From positions 2,356,001 through 2,420,000 of the forward strand of contig NZ_LT629702.1 of assembly GCF_900103345.1 (NCBI RefSeq): a stretch of 64,000 nucleotides of DNA, read 5' to 3'. The position numbers and the translations under genes are program-made. Below the pieces are notes generated by a model. That model saw nothing but the letters and a program-made list of their open reading frames with translations, was not told where the DNA came from and did no database searches. The stretch is from Pseudomonas azotoformans (GTDB lineage: Bacteria > Pseudomonadota > Gammaproteobacteria > Pseudomonadales > Pseudomonadaceae). Shown here one piece after another: positions 8,625-20,195 of this stretch; the first letter of the stretch is position 1, and each line of letters starts with the position of its first letter.

Positions 8625-10595
8625 GTGAACACGCCCCTGATCGAACTCAAGGACATCCGCAAGTCCTACGGCGGCGGCGACAGCCCGCAGGTCGACGTGT
8701 TGCGCGGCATCGACCTGGCGATCCATGCCGGGGAATTCGTCGCCATCGTCGGCGCCTCCGGCTCCGGCAAGTCCACGTTGATGAACATCCTTGGTTGCCT
8801 CGACCGCCCCAGCACCGGCGACTACCTGTTCGCCGGGGAAAACGTGGCGCACCTGGACAGCGACGAACTCGCCTGGCTGCGCCGCGAAGCCTTTGGTTTT
8901 GTGTTCCAGGGCTACCACCTGATCCCCTCGGGTTCGGCCCAGGAAAACGTCGAGATGCCGGCGATCTACGCCGGTATCAGCGCCGCCGAGCGCCATGCCC
9001 GCGCCAACGCCCTGCTCACCCGCCTGGGCCTGGCCGAGCGCACCGGCAACCGTCCGCACCAACTGTCCGGCGGCCAGCAGCAGCGGGTGTCCATCGCCCG
9101 TGCATTGATGAACGGCGGCCATATCATCCTCGCCGACGAACCCACCGGCGCCCTCGACAGCCACAGCGGCGCCGAGGTCATGACCCTGCTCGACGAACTC
9201 GCCAGCCAGGGCCACGTGGTGATCCTGATCACCCACGACCGCGAAGTGGCCGCGCGGGCCAACCGCATTATCGAGATCCGCGATGGCCTGATCATCAGCG
9301 ACTCGGCCAACCACAGCGATACCCTGCCCGTGGCCACCAGCGGCGCCCTGCAAGCCGTGGATCTGCGCCAGCGCCTGGCCGACGGCGCCGAGCACAACGG
9401 CGCCTGGAAAGCCGAACTGCTGGACGCGGTACAGGCCGCCTGGCGTGTGATGTGGATCAACCGCTTTCGCACCGCGCTGACCCTGCTGGGCATCATCATC
9501 GGCGTGGCGTCGGTGGTGGTGATGCTGGCAGTGGGCGAAGGCAGCAAGCGCCAGGTCATGGCGCAGATGGGCGCGTTCGGCTCCAACATCATCTACCTCA
9601 GCGGTTCGTCACCGAATCCGCGCACGCCGCTGGGCATCGTGACCCTCGATGACGTGCATGCACTGGCGTCCCTGCCGCAGGTGCAGCGCATCATGCCGGT
9701 CAACGGCAACGAAGCCGGGGTGCGTTTCGGCAATGTCGACTACATGGCCTACGTGGGCGGCAATGACACCAACTTCCCGGAGATTTTCAATTGGCCGGTG
9801 GTCGAGGGCAATTACTTCACTGCCGCCGACGAACGTGCGGCTGCCACCGTGGCGGTGATTGGTCATCGCGTGCGCGAGAAGCTGTTCAAGGGTGAGGTCG
9901 ACCCCATCGGCCAGTACATTCTGATTGAAAACGTGCCGTTCCAGGTGATTGGCGTACTGGCGGAAAAAGGCGCCAGCTCCGGCAACAAGGACAGTGACGA
10001 CCGGGTTGCCATCCCTTACACCGCCGCCAGCGTGCGCCTGTTCGGCAGCTACAACCCCGAGTACGTGGTGATAGCGGCGGCAGATGCGCGCAAGGTCCGC
10101 GAGGCTGAGGTGGCCATCGACCAGTTGATGCAAAAGCTGCACAACGGCAAGCGCGACTATGAGCTGACCAACAACGCCGCGATGATCCAGGCCGAGGCGC
10201 GCACGCAGAACACACTGTCGCTGATGCTCGGTTCGATTGCCGCGATTTCCCTGTTGGTGGGCGGCATCGGCGTGATGAACATCATGTTGATGACGGTGCG
10301 CGAACGTACCCGTGAAATCGGTATCCGCATGGCCACCGGCGCACGCCAGCGCGACATTCTGCGCCAGTTTCTCACCGAAGCAGTGATGCTTTCGGTAGTC
10401 GGCGGCCTGTGCGGCATCGCCCTGGCGTTGCTGGTGGGCGGCGTGCTGGTGCTGGCCAAGGTGGCGGTGCAGTTTTCCCTGGTGGCGGTGTTCGGTGCAT
10501 TCGGTTGCGCCCTCGTCACCGGCGTCGTATTCGGCTTCATGCCGGCCCGTAAAGCTGCCCGGCTCGATCCGGTTAAGGCGTTGACCAGTGAATAA
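8625..10595 (+). CDS. pvdT: Pyoverdine export ATPase-permease PvdT (MacB family)
   Basis: This fusion protein of about 656 residues has an N-terminal ABC ATPase and a C-terminal MacB permease. Walker A is GASGSGKST and the signature is [14 protein letters not shown]. One transmembrane helix follows the ATPase, then a large periplasmic domain and three C-terminal helices ([20 protein letters not shown] region). I place the start at the GTG at 8625, preceded by a G-rich ribosome site; an in-frame ATG at 8580 would lie inside pvdR. Its end overlaps opmQ by eight bases. Confidence 0.92.
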   Translation: MNTPLIELKDIRKSYGGGDSPQVDVLRGIDLAIHAGEFVAIVGASGSGKSTLMNILGCLDRPSTGDYLFAGENVAHLDSDELAWLRREAFGFVFQGYHLIPSGSAQENVEMPAIYAGISAAERHARANALLTRLGLAERTGNRPHQLSGGQQQRVSIARALMNGGHIILADEPTGALDSHSGAEVMTLLDELASQGHVVILITHDREVAARANRIIEIRDGLIISDSANHSDTLPVATSGALQAVDLRQRLADGAEHNGAWKAELLDAVQAAWRVMWINRFRTALTLLGIIIGVASVVVMLAVGEGSKRQVMAQMGAFGSNIIYLSGSSPNPRTPLGIVTLDDVHALASLPQVQRIMPVNGNEAGVRFGNVDYMAYVGGNDTNFPEIFNWPVVEGNYFTAADERAAATVAVIGHRVREKLFKGEVDPIGQYILIENVPFQVIGVLAEKGASSGNKDSDDRVAIPYTAASVRLFGSYNPEYVVIAAADARKVREAEVAIDQLMQKLHNGKRDYELTNNAAMIQAEARTQNTLSLMLGSIAAISLLVGGIGVMNIMLMTVRERTREIGIRMATGARQRDILRQFLTEAVMLSVVGGLCGIALALLVGGVLVLAKVAVQFSLVAVFGAFGCALVTGVVFGFMPARKAARLDPVKALTSE

Positions 10596-11991
10596 ACGAT
10601 TCATTTTTCTGCCTGGCGTGTGTGTGTTGCTCAGTGCCTGCACCGGCAACCCGCCAGCCCTCGACAGCGGCATTGCCCCCCCGACCGCCTGGCAATATAC
10701 CGAGCGTGCGGCGGCGCAGGCCACCAACCAGCAATGGTGGACACAGTTCGGCAGCCCGCAACTCGACCGCCTGGTCGATCAGGCTCGCCGCGACAGCTTC
10801 GACGTAGCTGCCGCCACCGCGCGCGTGCGTCAGGCCCAGGCCAGTGCAGTGATCGCCGGCGCACCGCTGTTGCCGGAGGTGAAGTTCAACCTCGCCACCA
10901 GCCGTCAAAAGTTGCTGCGCGGACCGGGCGGGCCCGATCTGGATGCGTCACGCACCAATGATGCCGTCGACAACTTTGGCGCCAACCTCACCGCCAGCTA
11001 CGAAGTGGACTTCTGGGGTGGCCGTGCCGCCGCCCGTGACAGTGCGCTGCATAGCCTGCGCGCCAGCGAGTTTGACCAGGCCACGGTGGAGTTGACCTTG
11101 CTCAGCAGCGTGGCCGACCGTTACGCGCAAACCCTGGCTGCCCACCAGCGCCAGCAGATCGCCGAACTCAACCTGGCGAACGCGCGCAACGTACTCGACC
11201 TGGTGCAGACCCGCTATGACGCCGGCTCCGCCACTGCCCTGGAACTGGCCCAGCAAAAAAGCCTGGTCGCCAGCCAGCAACGTCAACTGCCGCTTATCCA
11301 GCAACTGGCCGAAGAATCGCGCATCACCCTGGCCGCCCTCCTCGGCCAGCCCGTGCAGGCCCTGGCGCTGGGCAGCGAACCGTTCCAGGCCCTCACCTGG
11401 CCGACCATCGGCGCCGGCATGCCCAGCCAGTTGCTCAGCCGTAGACCCGACATCGCCAAGGCCGAGGCGCAACTGGCGGCGGCGCAAGCCGACGTCACCG
11501 TGGCGCGCGCGGCCATGCTGCCCGCCGTCACCCTTGGTGCGACGCTTGGCTCCGACGCTTACAAGGCCGCAGACATCCTGCGCAGCCCCTACTACACGCT
11601 GACCGCCGGCCTGGTCGGCCCGATCTTCAACAACGGCCGTTTAAGCGCTGAACGTGACAAGGCCCGCGCCCGCCAGGATGAACTGCTGCATACCTATCGC
11701 GGCGCGATCATCAACGGTTTTGCCGATGTGGAAAAAGCCCTCAGCAGCATCACCCGCCTCGACCAGCAACGCCAATGGCAGCGTGAAGAACTGCAACAGG
11801 CGCAGACGGCGTTCCAGATCGCCGAAAGCCGCTACCAGGCCGGCGCCGAGGACCTGCTCACCGTGCTGGAAACCCAGCGCACGCTGTACGCGGCCCAGGA
11901 CCAGAACGTGCAACTGCGCTTGTCACGCCTACAGGCCAGTATCGCCCTGTACAAAGCACTGGGTGGTGGCTGGCAGACAGAGATCCGATAA
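10588..11991 (+). CDS. opmQ: Outer-membrane efflux lipoprotein OpmQ
   Basis: This 467-residue TolC/OprM-type channel completes the PvdRT-OpmQ pump. It begins with a lipoprotein signal (hydrophobic stretch ending LLSACTG, Cys at residue 18). Two outer-membrane-efflux repeats follow, with the typical phrase [19 protein letters not shown] near the middle and a second near the C-terminus. It overlaps the pvdT stop, so it is translated from the same message. No further pvd gene follows. Confidence 0.92.
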   Translation: MNKRFIFLPGVCVLLSACTGNPPALDSGIAPPTAWQYTERAAAQATNQQWWTQFGSPQLDRLVDQARRDSFDVAAATARVRQAQASAVIAGAPLLPEVKFNLATSRQKLLRGPGGPDLDASRTNDAVDNFGANLTASYEVDFWGGRAAARDSALHSLRASEFDQATVELTLLSSVADRYAQTLAAHQRQQIAELNLANARNVLDLVQTRYDAGSATALELAQQKSLVASQQRQLPLIQQLAEESRITLAALLGQPVQALALGSEPFQALTWPTIGAGMPSQLLSRRPDIAKAEAQLAAAQADVTVARAAMLPAVTLGATLGSDAYKAADILRSPYYTLTAGLVGPIFNNGRLSAERDKARARQDELLHTYRGAIINGFADVEKALSSITRLDQQRQWQREELQQAQTAFQIAESRYQAGAEDLLTVLETQRTLYAAQDQNVQLRLSRLQASIALYKALGGGWQTEIR

Positions 11992-12095
11992 ACAAAACTC
12001 CAGTTTCATACACGAGGCGTCCTTTCAGCCTACATTCTTCGACACAAGGTCCTTGGTAAAAACACCGTTATCACACGGTTGCCCCGGACCTCTCG

Positions 12096-12845
12096 ATGAT
12101 TGCTGCAAAACACCTGACGTGCGCCTGCCTCTGGCTGATGGCAAACCTTGCTACCGCCCAGCCGCTGATCCCCCCCACTGCCATCGACTGGTTGCTGGAC
12201 TGTCCCCTGCCCACCGTTGAACGCCTGGACCCCGCGGTACTGGAACGTACCCAGTGCGGCACCGTAAGCGTACCGCGCAATCATGCCGCGCCACGCCAGG
12301 GCCGGCTGCGTCTGTACGTGACCCGTGTCGGTGCCCGCGATCCGCTGAGCCGTGAAGGCGTGATCATTGCCCAGGCCGGCGACGCCGCCAAAAAGAACCA
12401 GGTCGGCACCTTTGCCATCCACCTGGCCAGCCTGTGGAGTTCCCACTCCCAACAGGCCTATCGCACGCTGGTCAACCGTTACGATGTCATTGAACTAAGC
12501 ACGCGCGACCTCGGCGACGACAGTGGGGTCGAACAGGCCGCTCAAGACCTGGAGTACGTACGCACCCAACTTGGCGATGCCCAGTTACTTTACCTGGGCA
12601 TCGCCACTACCGCTCGCCTGGGCAACCGCTATGCCACCCTGTTTCCCGAGCGGGTTGCACGCATGGTGCTGATTAACGCGCAACCAACCGATACGGCTGC
12701 TTCACCGGTTGAACAACTGCGCCTGAATGACCCCGTCGAGCACAACGCCAGCGGTTGCATCAACCGCTGGGTTGGCGACTATCTGGTCCATGGCAAACAT
12801 CCGCCGCGCTCATCCCGATGCCTGGACACCCGCACACCGCAATGA
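12096..12845 (+). pseudogene. Truncated alpha/beta hydrolase lacking its nucleophile serine
   Basis: The 249-residue product has a signal peptide (residues 1-21). It resembles the N-terminal half of secreted alpha/beta hydrolases of the tripeptidyl-aminopeptidase type, which are about twice this length. The nucleophile elbow, normally GxSxG (for example GVSYGT), reads GIATTA at residues 168-173, so the catalytic Ser is Ala. The oxyanion region VIELSTRDLGDDSG is also off-consensus. The C-terminal catalytic Asp/His half is missing and the reading frame ends abruptly beside the serralysin gene. It may be a decayed gene or a non-catalytic secreted protein. Confidence 0.55.
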
Positions 12846-12881
12846 TCCAGTCAGCGCCCACCTCCAAGGCCGGGAGGGCGG

Positions 12882-14342
12882 TCAAGTTGTCGTGGGTTTT
12901 GCCACCTGGATATCCGTAGGCTTCAAGGGAGATTGGCTATCAATCAATAAGACAAAGTTGGGATTGCCGTTGCCATTCACATCAATTTCCAGTCGCGCCT
13001 GTTTGATCGCAGGGTCATAACTAAGCACCGCCTGGTTACGCTTCCCGGTGAATTGGGGCACTAACTCCACCGGTCTCTGTACCTTTGTGCTTTTGCTTGG
13101 TGTGTCGCCGCGGGCGGATTTTCGGTGTAGCTCGGACAGGTCAATCTTGTCCTTTCCCGAAACAAAATCAGTGATTCTATCGGGCCGGTCCGGCGTCGAC
13201 TGCTTTGTGCTCAGAAACCGGAAGGTATTTTTGCCTCCATTGCCCGTCATCACATTTTGTGCGCGGTTACTGATAAATACGTCGTCCCCGGATCCCCCAA
13301 TCGCATTTTCAATCGTGACGCCTTTGGCAATAAATACATTGCCCTTCATCCCGCCGATGCTGGACCCCTGACCCGGATTCATATTGATGATTTGCTGATC
13401 GCTGAATCCCGAGAAATCCATGGTATCCACACCGCCGCCATCCCAGATGGTAAACACAGGCGCATCGCTGGAGTGGCTCAAACGATAGTCATCACGGTCA
13501 GCGTTGGAGTTGAAACCATAAGTGGTGTCCGTCGACCGGGCATCGGTATTGGCCCCGTAGAGTTTCTGGATTGCCGCGATGTCGTCCACCATCGGCCCCG
13601 AAGGGAAGTGCTTCACCCCATTTTTATTGAAATCCTGGCCAGTGTGATGTTCATCCCAATTGCTCATCACACTGTATCCGACCGTGTCCTGCGCATAGGT
13701 AGCGGTGTCATAGCTCATACCCTGCGGAAGGTCCCGGTGGGGGTGCGACATACCAAGTGCATGACCCACTTCATGCAGACTGGTTTTTTTCCCACCGTTG
13801 GTCGGGGTCGGCTCCCTATTGGCGTCGTCGGTGCTGTCAAAAAAAACATCCGAAACCAACCCGAAGCGTGGCATTTGTGGGTTCTTCCCCAAATACTGCT
13901 GGCTCGCTTCAGACGGCAATTTGGTAGTGATCGCGGTCGCGCCTTCGCGTTCACCTTCGTTGGTCGTGTAGTTGCTGAAGGCAATATTGCCTTCTTCAGC
14001 ACCACCCGGTGGGGCTTCGGAGAATCGTACCTTGGCGACATCCGACCAGGCTGCCATAGCGTTCCGAGCCTGTGCCTCGGCCGCGGGGTTGAGCTGACTG
14101 AACCCACGAAGCCCGTAGCCAGCGAACAGCGGGCTGGCGGTTTTTCGGAATTGATAGGAAACATCTGTTACGCCGTCGCCGTTGACATCGTGCCATCGGT
14201 CCCCAGTGCGAGTCAGCTCGTTGGCTGCCTGCTCCACGGTGTACGACGGCTTGCCATTGATCTGGCGACCACCACCACGCCCGATGTCGAAGAGCACGGC
14301 CCCAGGATGTGCGGCAACGCTGGATCCCACTGAATTAACCAT
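12882..14342 (-). CDS. Serralysin-family metalloprotease (peptidase M10), atypical
   Basis: This 486-residue protein belongs to the secreted zinc endopeptidases related to AprA. The zinc motif HEVGHALGMSH is at residues 190-200. The Met-turn reads VMSNW (225-229), where serralysins normally have Tyr in place of Asn228; that Tyr is a zinc ligand and transition-state stabiliser. The C-terminal part has a serralysin-type M10_C domain, but only one clear RTX nonapeptide (IGGSGDDVF) and one degraded repeat. The extreme C-terminus ends in KPTTT instead of the acidic-hydrophobic tail used for type I secretion. No AprI inhibitor or AprDEF exporter genes are adjacent. Confidence 0.85.
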   Translation of the reverse strand: MVNSVGSSVAAHPGAVLFDIGRGGGRQINGKPSYTVEQAANELTRTGDRWHDVNGDGVTDVSYQFRKTASPLFAGYGLRGFSQLNPAAEAQARNAMAAWSDVAKVRFSEAPPGGAEEGNIAFSNYTTNEGEREGATAITTKLPSEASQQYLGKNPQMPRFGLVSDVFFDSTDDANREPTPTNGGKKTSLHEVGHALGMSHPHRDLPQGMSYDTATYAQDTVGYSVMSNWDEHHTGQDFNKNGVKHFPSGPMVDDIAAIQKLYGANTDARSTDTTYGFNSNADRDDYRLSHSSDAPVFTIWDGGGVDTMDFSGFSDQQIINMNPGQGSSIGGMKGNVFIAKGVTIENAIGGSGDDVFISNRAQNVMTGNGGKNTFRFLSTKQSTPDRPDRITDFVSGKDKIDLSELHRKSARGDTPSKSTKVQRPVELVPQFTGKRNQAVLSYDPAIKQARLEIDVNGNGNPNFVLLIDSQSPLKPTDIQVAKPTTT

Positions 14343-14584
14343 GCTTGTTCCTCCAGTATCTTGTTACGACGTATTGACGAAACCGCCCTATCCCTGCAAG
14401 CCACAACGATGGGGCACCCTGTAAGACTCACTGCCCGCGCACGCCTCATCAATCAGATTTTTCAGCAACTGTCCGGCTCTGCGCATACCACAAGCCACTA
14501 TCTGGATTACGACCGATGCTCATTGAAAACGACATAGCCGCCGCGCTCCAATTGACGAGTTGCGGCTCGTCCGATTAAGGTCAA

Positions 14585-14607
14585 TTTATCCGCATTAATA
14601 TGATAAA
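14585..14607. promoter_or_regulatory. Inverted repeat upstream of the GntR gene, possible operator
   Basis: TTTATC and GATAAA form an inverted repeat separated by 11 bases (14585-14590 and 14602-14607), ending nine bases before the GntR-family start. Autoregulation is inferred from position alone. Confidence 0.3.
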
Positions 14608-14615
14608 CCGCATCC

Positions 14616-15383
14616 ATGCTAAGCCGCCCGCTACGACGCAAACGCCAGAAGCTATCCGATGTGATTGTCGAGTCGGTCAAGCGCTCCATCGTTACCGACG
14701 CCTTGAAGCCCGGCGACCGCCTGCCCACCGAGCGTGAGCTGATGGAAAGCTTCCAGTGCTCCAAGGGCTCTGCCCGCGAAGCACTCAAGGCCCTGGAAGT
14801 GGAAGGCCTGGTGAGCACCCGCACCGGCCCCAGCGGTGGCGCCTACCTGAACCAGGCCGGCACCGAACCGGCCAGCCGTGCACTGCGCAACTACCTGCAC
14901 TTCCAGCACCTGGACGGCGAACAGGTATACCAACTGCGCAAAGTCATCGAAGTGGAACTGGCGGTGTCGGTGCTGGGGCGCCTCAGCGAAGACGACTACC
15001 AGGCCCTGCAAGACAACGTGGATTTCTGCAGCGCCCCGGAAGACAGCGAAGCCGGCCAGCGCGAACAACGCCTGGCGGAGTTGGAGTTCCATAACCTGCT
15101 GGCCAAGGCCTGCCCCAACCCGCTGCTGAGTTTCATGGCGCAGTTCCTCAACGACCTGCTGCGCGACCTGGTGGTGCTGAAAAAAGCCTACAAGCCCAAG
15201 CGCAAGCAGTTCGACGCGGCCAACCTGGACTATCACAAGCAGTTGCTGATCGCCTTTCGTGCCGGGGATGAAAGCGCGGTGCGCAGCTTGATGCATGAAC
15301 ACATGTGCGATGCCGAACACCATATGACCGCCCTCGAAGGCCAGGTCAGCCCGCACTTTTTGCTGGAGTTCGATCACTCTTAA
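14616..15383 (+). CDS. FadR-subfamily GntR transcriptional regulator
   Basis: This 255-residue regulator has an N-terminal winged helix (about residues 12-75, with PGDRLPTERELMESFQCSKG) and a C-terminal all-helical FCD ligand domain. It is encoded immediately upstream of, and in the same direction as, the Liv-type ABC transporter and hydrolase genes, with a REP doublet between. It probably controls that operon in response to the transported compound or a breakdown product. The ligand is unknown. Confidence 0.88.
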   Translation: MLSRPLRRKRQKLSDVIVESVKRSIVTDALKPGDRLPTERELMESFQCSKGSAREALKALEVEGLVSTRTGPSGGAYLNQAGTEPASRALRNYLHFQHLDGEQVYQLRKVIEVELAVSVLGRLSEDDYQALQDNVDFCSAPEDSEAGQREQRLAELEFHNLLAKACPNPLLSFMAQFLNDLLRDLVVLKKAYKPKRKQFDAANLDYHKQLLIAFRAGDESAVRSLMHEHMCDAEHHMTALEGQVSPHFLLEFDHS

Positions 15384-15401
15384 AAAACACCACAGACCCC
15401 A

Positions 15402-15491
15402 TGTGGGAGGGGGCTTGCCCCCGATGACGCCAGCACATTCAACGTTAATGTCGACTGACACACCGCCATCGGAGGCAAGCCACCTCCCACA
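15402..15491. repeat. REP doublet (REPIN), slightly degenerate
   Basis: The left arm is the same TGTGGGAGGGGGCTTGCCCC as at 22-110. The right arm has point changes (GGAGGCAAGCCACCTCCCAC). It lies between the GntR gene and the transporter operon. Confidence 0.85.
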
Positions 15492-15608
15492 TTTTGGCTG
15501 CATTTCAACCACACACCGTTTCATCCAATAACAGGCCTGCCCACAGGCCCTTGCTCCACCGTATCGCCATTGCCACTCCTGCCAATAACTAAACCAGGGA
15601 GTCACCCC

Positions 15609-16811
15609 ATGCAGCGTCGTACGTTGTTGAAAGCCAGTCTCACCGCAGCCGCCGCCCTCAGCCTCCCGCTGAGCGTGCGTTCGGCATTTGCCGCCGAGCC
15701 CTTTACCTTTTACGGCCTCAAGTCCATGTCTGGCGCGTTTGCCAGCTATGGCAAGTTTGCCGACATGGGTTCGCGCCTGGCGGTGGAACAGCACCCCGAG
15801 GTGCTCGGTCGCCCGTTGAACTACAAGGTCATCGACACCGAAGGCAACGCCGGCAAGGCGGTGCGCAAGGTCCAGGAAGCCATCCAGCAGGACGGCGCGC
15901 GGTTCTTCCAGGGGTGCACCTTGTCGTCGTCGGCGCTGGCGGTGGCCAAGGAAGTCGACAAGGTCGGTGGCGTGTTCATGACCCCGGTGGGCGCCGATGA
16001 AGTCACCGGCAAGGACTGCAACAAGGCGACGTTCCGCTGGTCGGTGCCCACCTACGGCGCGATCCGCGAAACCATGGTGCCGTTGATCAAGCTGCTGCCC
16101 GACGCCAAGCGCTGGTACACCATTACCCCGCAATACGTGTTCGGCGAAGCCCTGCTCGAAGGCGCCAAAAACGTGCTCAAGGAACACGGCCTGGAACACG
16201 TCGGCAACAGCTACCACTCGCTGCAGGAGCAGGAATTTTCCGGCTACCTGACCAACGCGATCTCGACCAAACCCGACGTGCTGGTGCTGCTCAACTTCGG
16301 CAGCCAGTCGTCCAACACCCTGCGCCAGGCGGTGAATTTCGGCATCAAGGAGCGCATGAAAGTGCTGCTGGTGTGGTCGGCCGGCCTCGACCAGTTCCAG
16401 GAACTGGGCAGCGATGTACTCGAAGGCGTGTACCTCGGCGCGCAGTACTGGCACCAGGTCGACACCCCGCTCAACCGTGAACTGGTCAAGCTCACCCAGG
16501 CCAAGTACGGCATCAATCCCACCTACCCGCTGGCCGCCGATTACATCAGCACCAAGGTCATGCTCGAAACCATCATTGCCACCGGCAGCTTCGACGGGCC
16601 GACCGTGGCCAAGGCCATGCAGGGCCTGAGTTTCGAAGGGCCGACTGGCAAGGAATCGATCCGCGCCGGCGACCACCAGGTGATCAAGGACTACTACCTG
16701 CTGATCGGCAAGGCCAGCAACGACATGGCCGACAAGGATGACCTGGCCAAGGTGCTCAGCGCCGGCCAATCGTTCCCGCCGGTGGACGCCACGGGCTGCA
16801 CGCTCGGCTGA
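15609..16811 (+). CDS. Branched-chain/amide-type ABC transporter substrate-binding protein
   Basis: This 400-residue periplasmic protein of the LivJ/AmiC-like peripla_BP_6 family captures substrate for the permeases downstream. I use the ATG at 15609; the ATG at 15570 lacks a signal. The signal begins MQRRTLLKAS, a twin-arginine-like pattern, and ends near AFA-AE (residues about 28-30). The mature protein has the two-lobed Liv fold phrases (KVIDTEGNAGKAVRKVQEAI; VLLVWSAGLDQF). Linkage to an amidase and a carbamoylase-type hydrolase suggests an amide, ureide or carbamoyl compound as ligand. Confidence 0.88.
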   Translation: MQRRTLLKASLTAAAALSLPLSVRSAFAAEPFTFYGLKSMSGAFASYGKFADMGSRLAVEQHPEVLGRPLNYKVIDTEGNAGKAVRKVQEAIQQDGARFFQGCTLSSSALAVAKEVDKVGGVFMTPVGADEVTGKDCNKATFRWSVPTYGAIRETMVPLIKLLPDAKRWYTITPQYVFGEALLEGAKNVLKEHGLEHVGNSYHSLQEQEFSGYLTNAISTKPDVLVLLNFGSQSSNTLRQAVNFGIKERMKVLLVWSAGLDQFQELGSDVLEGVYLGAQYWHQVDTPLNRELVKLTQAKYGINPTYPLAADYISTKVMLETIIATGSFDGPTVAKAMQGLSFEGPTGKESIRAGDHQVIKDYYLLIGKASNDMADKDDLAKVLSAGQSFPPVDATGCTLG

Positions 16812-16868
16812 TCCGCTGAATTTTGTAGCGCAGGGCCGCGCAAGCGGCGTCCTGCCGAGGGTTCCTGC

Positions 16869-17729
16869 ATGCTTAATCTTTACCTGTTCCAGATCCTCAA
16901 CGGCCTTGGGCTGGGGATGATCTACTTCCTCATTGCGGTCGGGCTGACGATCATTTTCGGCCTGCTCAACTTCGTCAACTTCGCCCACGGCGCGTTCTTT
17001 TTGCTGGGTGCCTATATCTGTTACACCGCCGTGAGCCTCACCGGCAACTTCTGGCTGGCGCTGCTGATCGCGCCACTGGTGGTGGCTGCCTTGGCCTGGG
17101 TGATCGAGCGATTGTTGATCCAGCGGATCTACCACTTGCCGCACATGTTCCAGATCCTGGTGACCCTGGGCATCGCACTGATCATCCAGGAAGCCAGCGT
17201 GATGATCTGGGGCCCGGTGGGCAAGAGCGTCGCAGTACCGGAACTGCTGCGCGGCGTACTGGTGGTGGGCGACTTCGTCTACCCCTACTACCGCCTGTTC
17301 CTCATTGTGTTTTCCGGGCTGGTCGGCCTGGGCCTGTGGCTGCTGCTGGAACGCACGCGCTTCGGCGCCCTGGTGCGCGCCGGCAGTGAAAGCACTGAAA
17401 CCGTGTCGCTGCTGGGCACCAATATTTTCCGCCTGTTCTCCATGACCTTCGCCCTCGGCGTGGCCCTGGCCGGCGTCGCCGGTGTGCTGTTTGCACCGTT
17501 GCGCGGCGCGCAGCCCTTTGTCGGCCCGGAGATTCTCGGCGTGGCCTTCGTGGTGGTGGTGATCGGCGGCATGGGCTCGTTCAGCGGTGCGCTGGTCGGC
17601 GGACTGCTGGTGGGCGTGGTGCAAAGCCTGATGACCACACTCTGGCCCCAGGGTGCGAGCCTGATGATCTACGGCGCCATGGCCGTGGTGATTCTGGTCC
17701 GCCCCTACGGCCTGTTCGGGAGAGCCTGA
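16869..17729 (+). CDS. Branched-chain amino-acid-type ABC permease (LivH family)
   Basis: This 286-residue inner-membrane protein has about eight hydrophobic segments and the LivH-type phrase LTIIFGLLNFVNFAHGAFF near the N-terminus. GAGGG lies just upstream of its start. The second permease gene begins one base after its stop. It forms the translocation channel with that protein. Confidence 0.92.
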   Translation: MLNLYLFQILNGLGLGMIYFLIAVGLTIIFGLLNFVNFAHGAFFLLGAYICYTAVSLTGNFWLALLIAPLVVAALAWVIERLLIQRIYHLPHMFQILVTLGIALIIQEASVMIWGPVGKSVAVPELLRGVLVVGDFVYPYYRLFLIVFSGLVGLGLWLLLERTRFGALVRAGSESTETVSLLGTNIFRLFSMTFALGVALAGVAGVLFAPLRGAQPFVGPEILGVAFVVVVIGGMGSFSGALVGGLLVGVVQSLMTTLWPQGASLMIYGAMAVVILVRPYGLFGRA

Positions 17730-17730
17730 C

Positions 17731-18737
17731 ATGAGCGAGAAAAATCCCCTGCCGTTTGCCAAGACGCAATCGCGCGCAATGTTGCTGTGGGTGTTGGCGG
17801 TACTGATCGGCCTGCCGCTGATCCTGCCCTCGGCGACCCTGGCCACCGAGATCCTGATCTTTGCCATGGCCGCCCTGGCCTGCAACCTGTTGCTGGGCTA
17901 CACCGGGCTGCTGTCGTTTGGCCAAGGCATTTTCTTCGGCGCCGGCGCGTACTGTGCGGCGTTGCTGATGATCCACCTGCAACTGGGCCTGTTCACCGCG
18001 TTGCTCGGCGCCGCCATTGCAGGTGGGTTCCTGGCCTTGCTGGTGGGTGCCCTGGCGATCCGCCGTACCGGTATCTACTTCGTGATGCTGACCCTGGCGT
18101 TCAGCCAAATGGCGTATTTTGTCGCCTACACCCTCAGCGACTGGACCGGCGGCGACAACGGCCTGCTCAGCGTGCCGCGCCCGGAAATCCGCCTGGGTGA
18201 CACCGTGCTGCTGTCGCTTGCCGACGCCCGCGCGTTCTACGGTTTTGTCGCGGTGCTGTTCCTGCTGATCTTCATCGGTGCGCGCCGGGTGATCGCCTCG
18301 CCGTTCGGCAGCACGCTGATGGCGATCCGCGAAAACGAAACCCGCGCCTCGGCGATCGGCTACGACACGCGGCACTTCAAGATCCTGGTGTTCGTGCTGT
18401 CCGGCGCCGTCACCGGGATTGCCGGGGCGTTGTACGCCATGCTGCTGCACTTCGTGCCGCTGTCGAACATCGACCTGGCGATGTCCGAGAACATCCTGAT
18501 CATGACCATCGTCGGCGGCACCGGCTCGCTGTTTGGCTCGTTGCTGGGCGCCGGTTCCATCGTTCTGCTCGGGGATTTCCTCTCCGACCTGTGGCCGCGC
18601 TGGCTGATGCTGCTGGGGGTGATCCTGATCCTGGTGGTGATCTTCATGCGCGGTGGTTTGTGGGGCGGCCTGGCGTCGCTGTTCGAGAAGGTGCGCGGCA
18701 GCCGCAGACCCGCCGCTATCGCCAAGGAGGAAGGGCT

Positions 18738-18741
<4 letters not shown>
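17731..18741 (+). CDS. Branched-chain amino-acid-type ABC permease (LivM family)
   Basis: This 336-residue membrane protein is the second permease subunit. It carries the LivM hallmarks NLLLGYTGLLSFGQGIFFGAG and AIRENETRASAIGYD. Its stop overlaps the start of the LivG-type ATPase by ATGA, so the genes are co-translated. Confidence 0.92.
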
Positions 18742-19486
<745 letters not shown>

Positions 19487-19487
<1 letters not shown>

Positions 19488-20182
19488 TGCTGATCGTCGA
19501 GAATATTCACTCCTACTACGACAAGAGCCACGTACTGGAAGGCGTGTCGCTGAGCGTCAACCCCGGCGAACTGGTGACGTTGCTGGGCCGTAACGGCGCC
19601 GGCAAGACCACCACCCTGCGCAGCATCCTCGGCATCATCTGCCCGCGCCAGGGCCAGATCCACTTCAACGGCCAGGCGCTGGTTGGGCAGAAGATCTTCG
19701 AAATCGCCCGCCAGGGTTTGGCATTGGTGCCGGAGAACCGTGGGATTTTCCGTTTGCTCACCGTCGAGGAAAACCTGCGCATCGCCGCCCGCAAGACCAG
19801 CCGCTGGCAGCTGGAAGACGTGTACGCCATGTTCCCGCGCCTCAAGGAGCGGCGCAAAAACGCCGGCCACGCGCTGTCCGGTGGCGAGCAACAGATGCTC
19901 GCCATCGCCCGTGCCCTGCTCAACGACCCCAAGCTGCTGATCCTCGATGAACCCACCGAAGGCCTGGCCCCGGTGATCGTCGACGAGCTGGTGAAGATCC
20001 TGCGCAAGGTCAAGGACGACGGCCTGCCGGTGCTGCTGGTGGAACAGAACCTGATGGTCTGCGACAAACTCGCCGACCGCCATTACGTGCTTGAACAGGG
20101 CCGAGTGGTCTACGAAGGCAGCGCCGAAGCCTTCCGTGCCGACCCTACGATCAAAAACCGTTATTTGGCCCTGAGTGCCTGA
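19487..20182 (+). CDS. ABC transporter ATP-binding protein (LivF family)
   Basis: This 231-residue second ATPase has Walker A GRNGAGKTT, signature LSGGEQQMLAIARA and Walker B LLILDEPTEGL. With the preceding genes it completes a five-component Liv-type importer. The hydrolase gene follows 13 bases after its stop, in the same operon. Confidence 0.92.
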
Positions 20183-20195
20183 CCGGAGACTGCTG

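Noticed and set aside
14652..17885. Open frame of 1077 codons on the minus strand opposite the GntR and Liv genes
   Set aside because: Composition (His/Gln/Ala-rich) and overlap with well-defined genes show it is a reverse-strand shadow.
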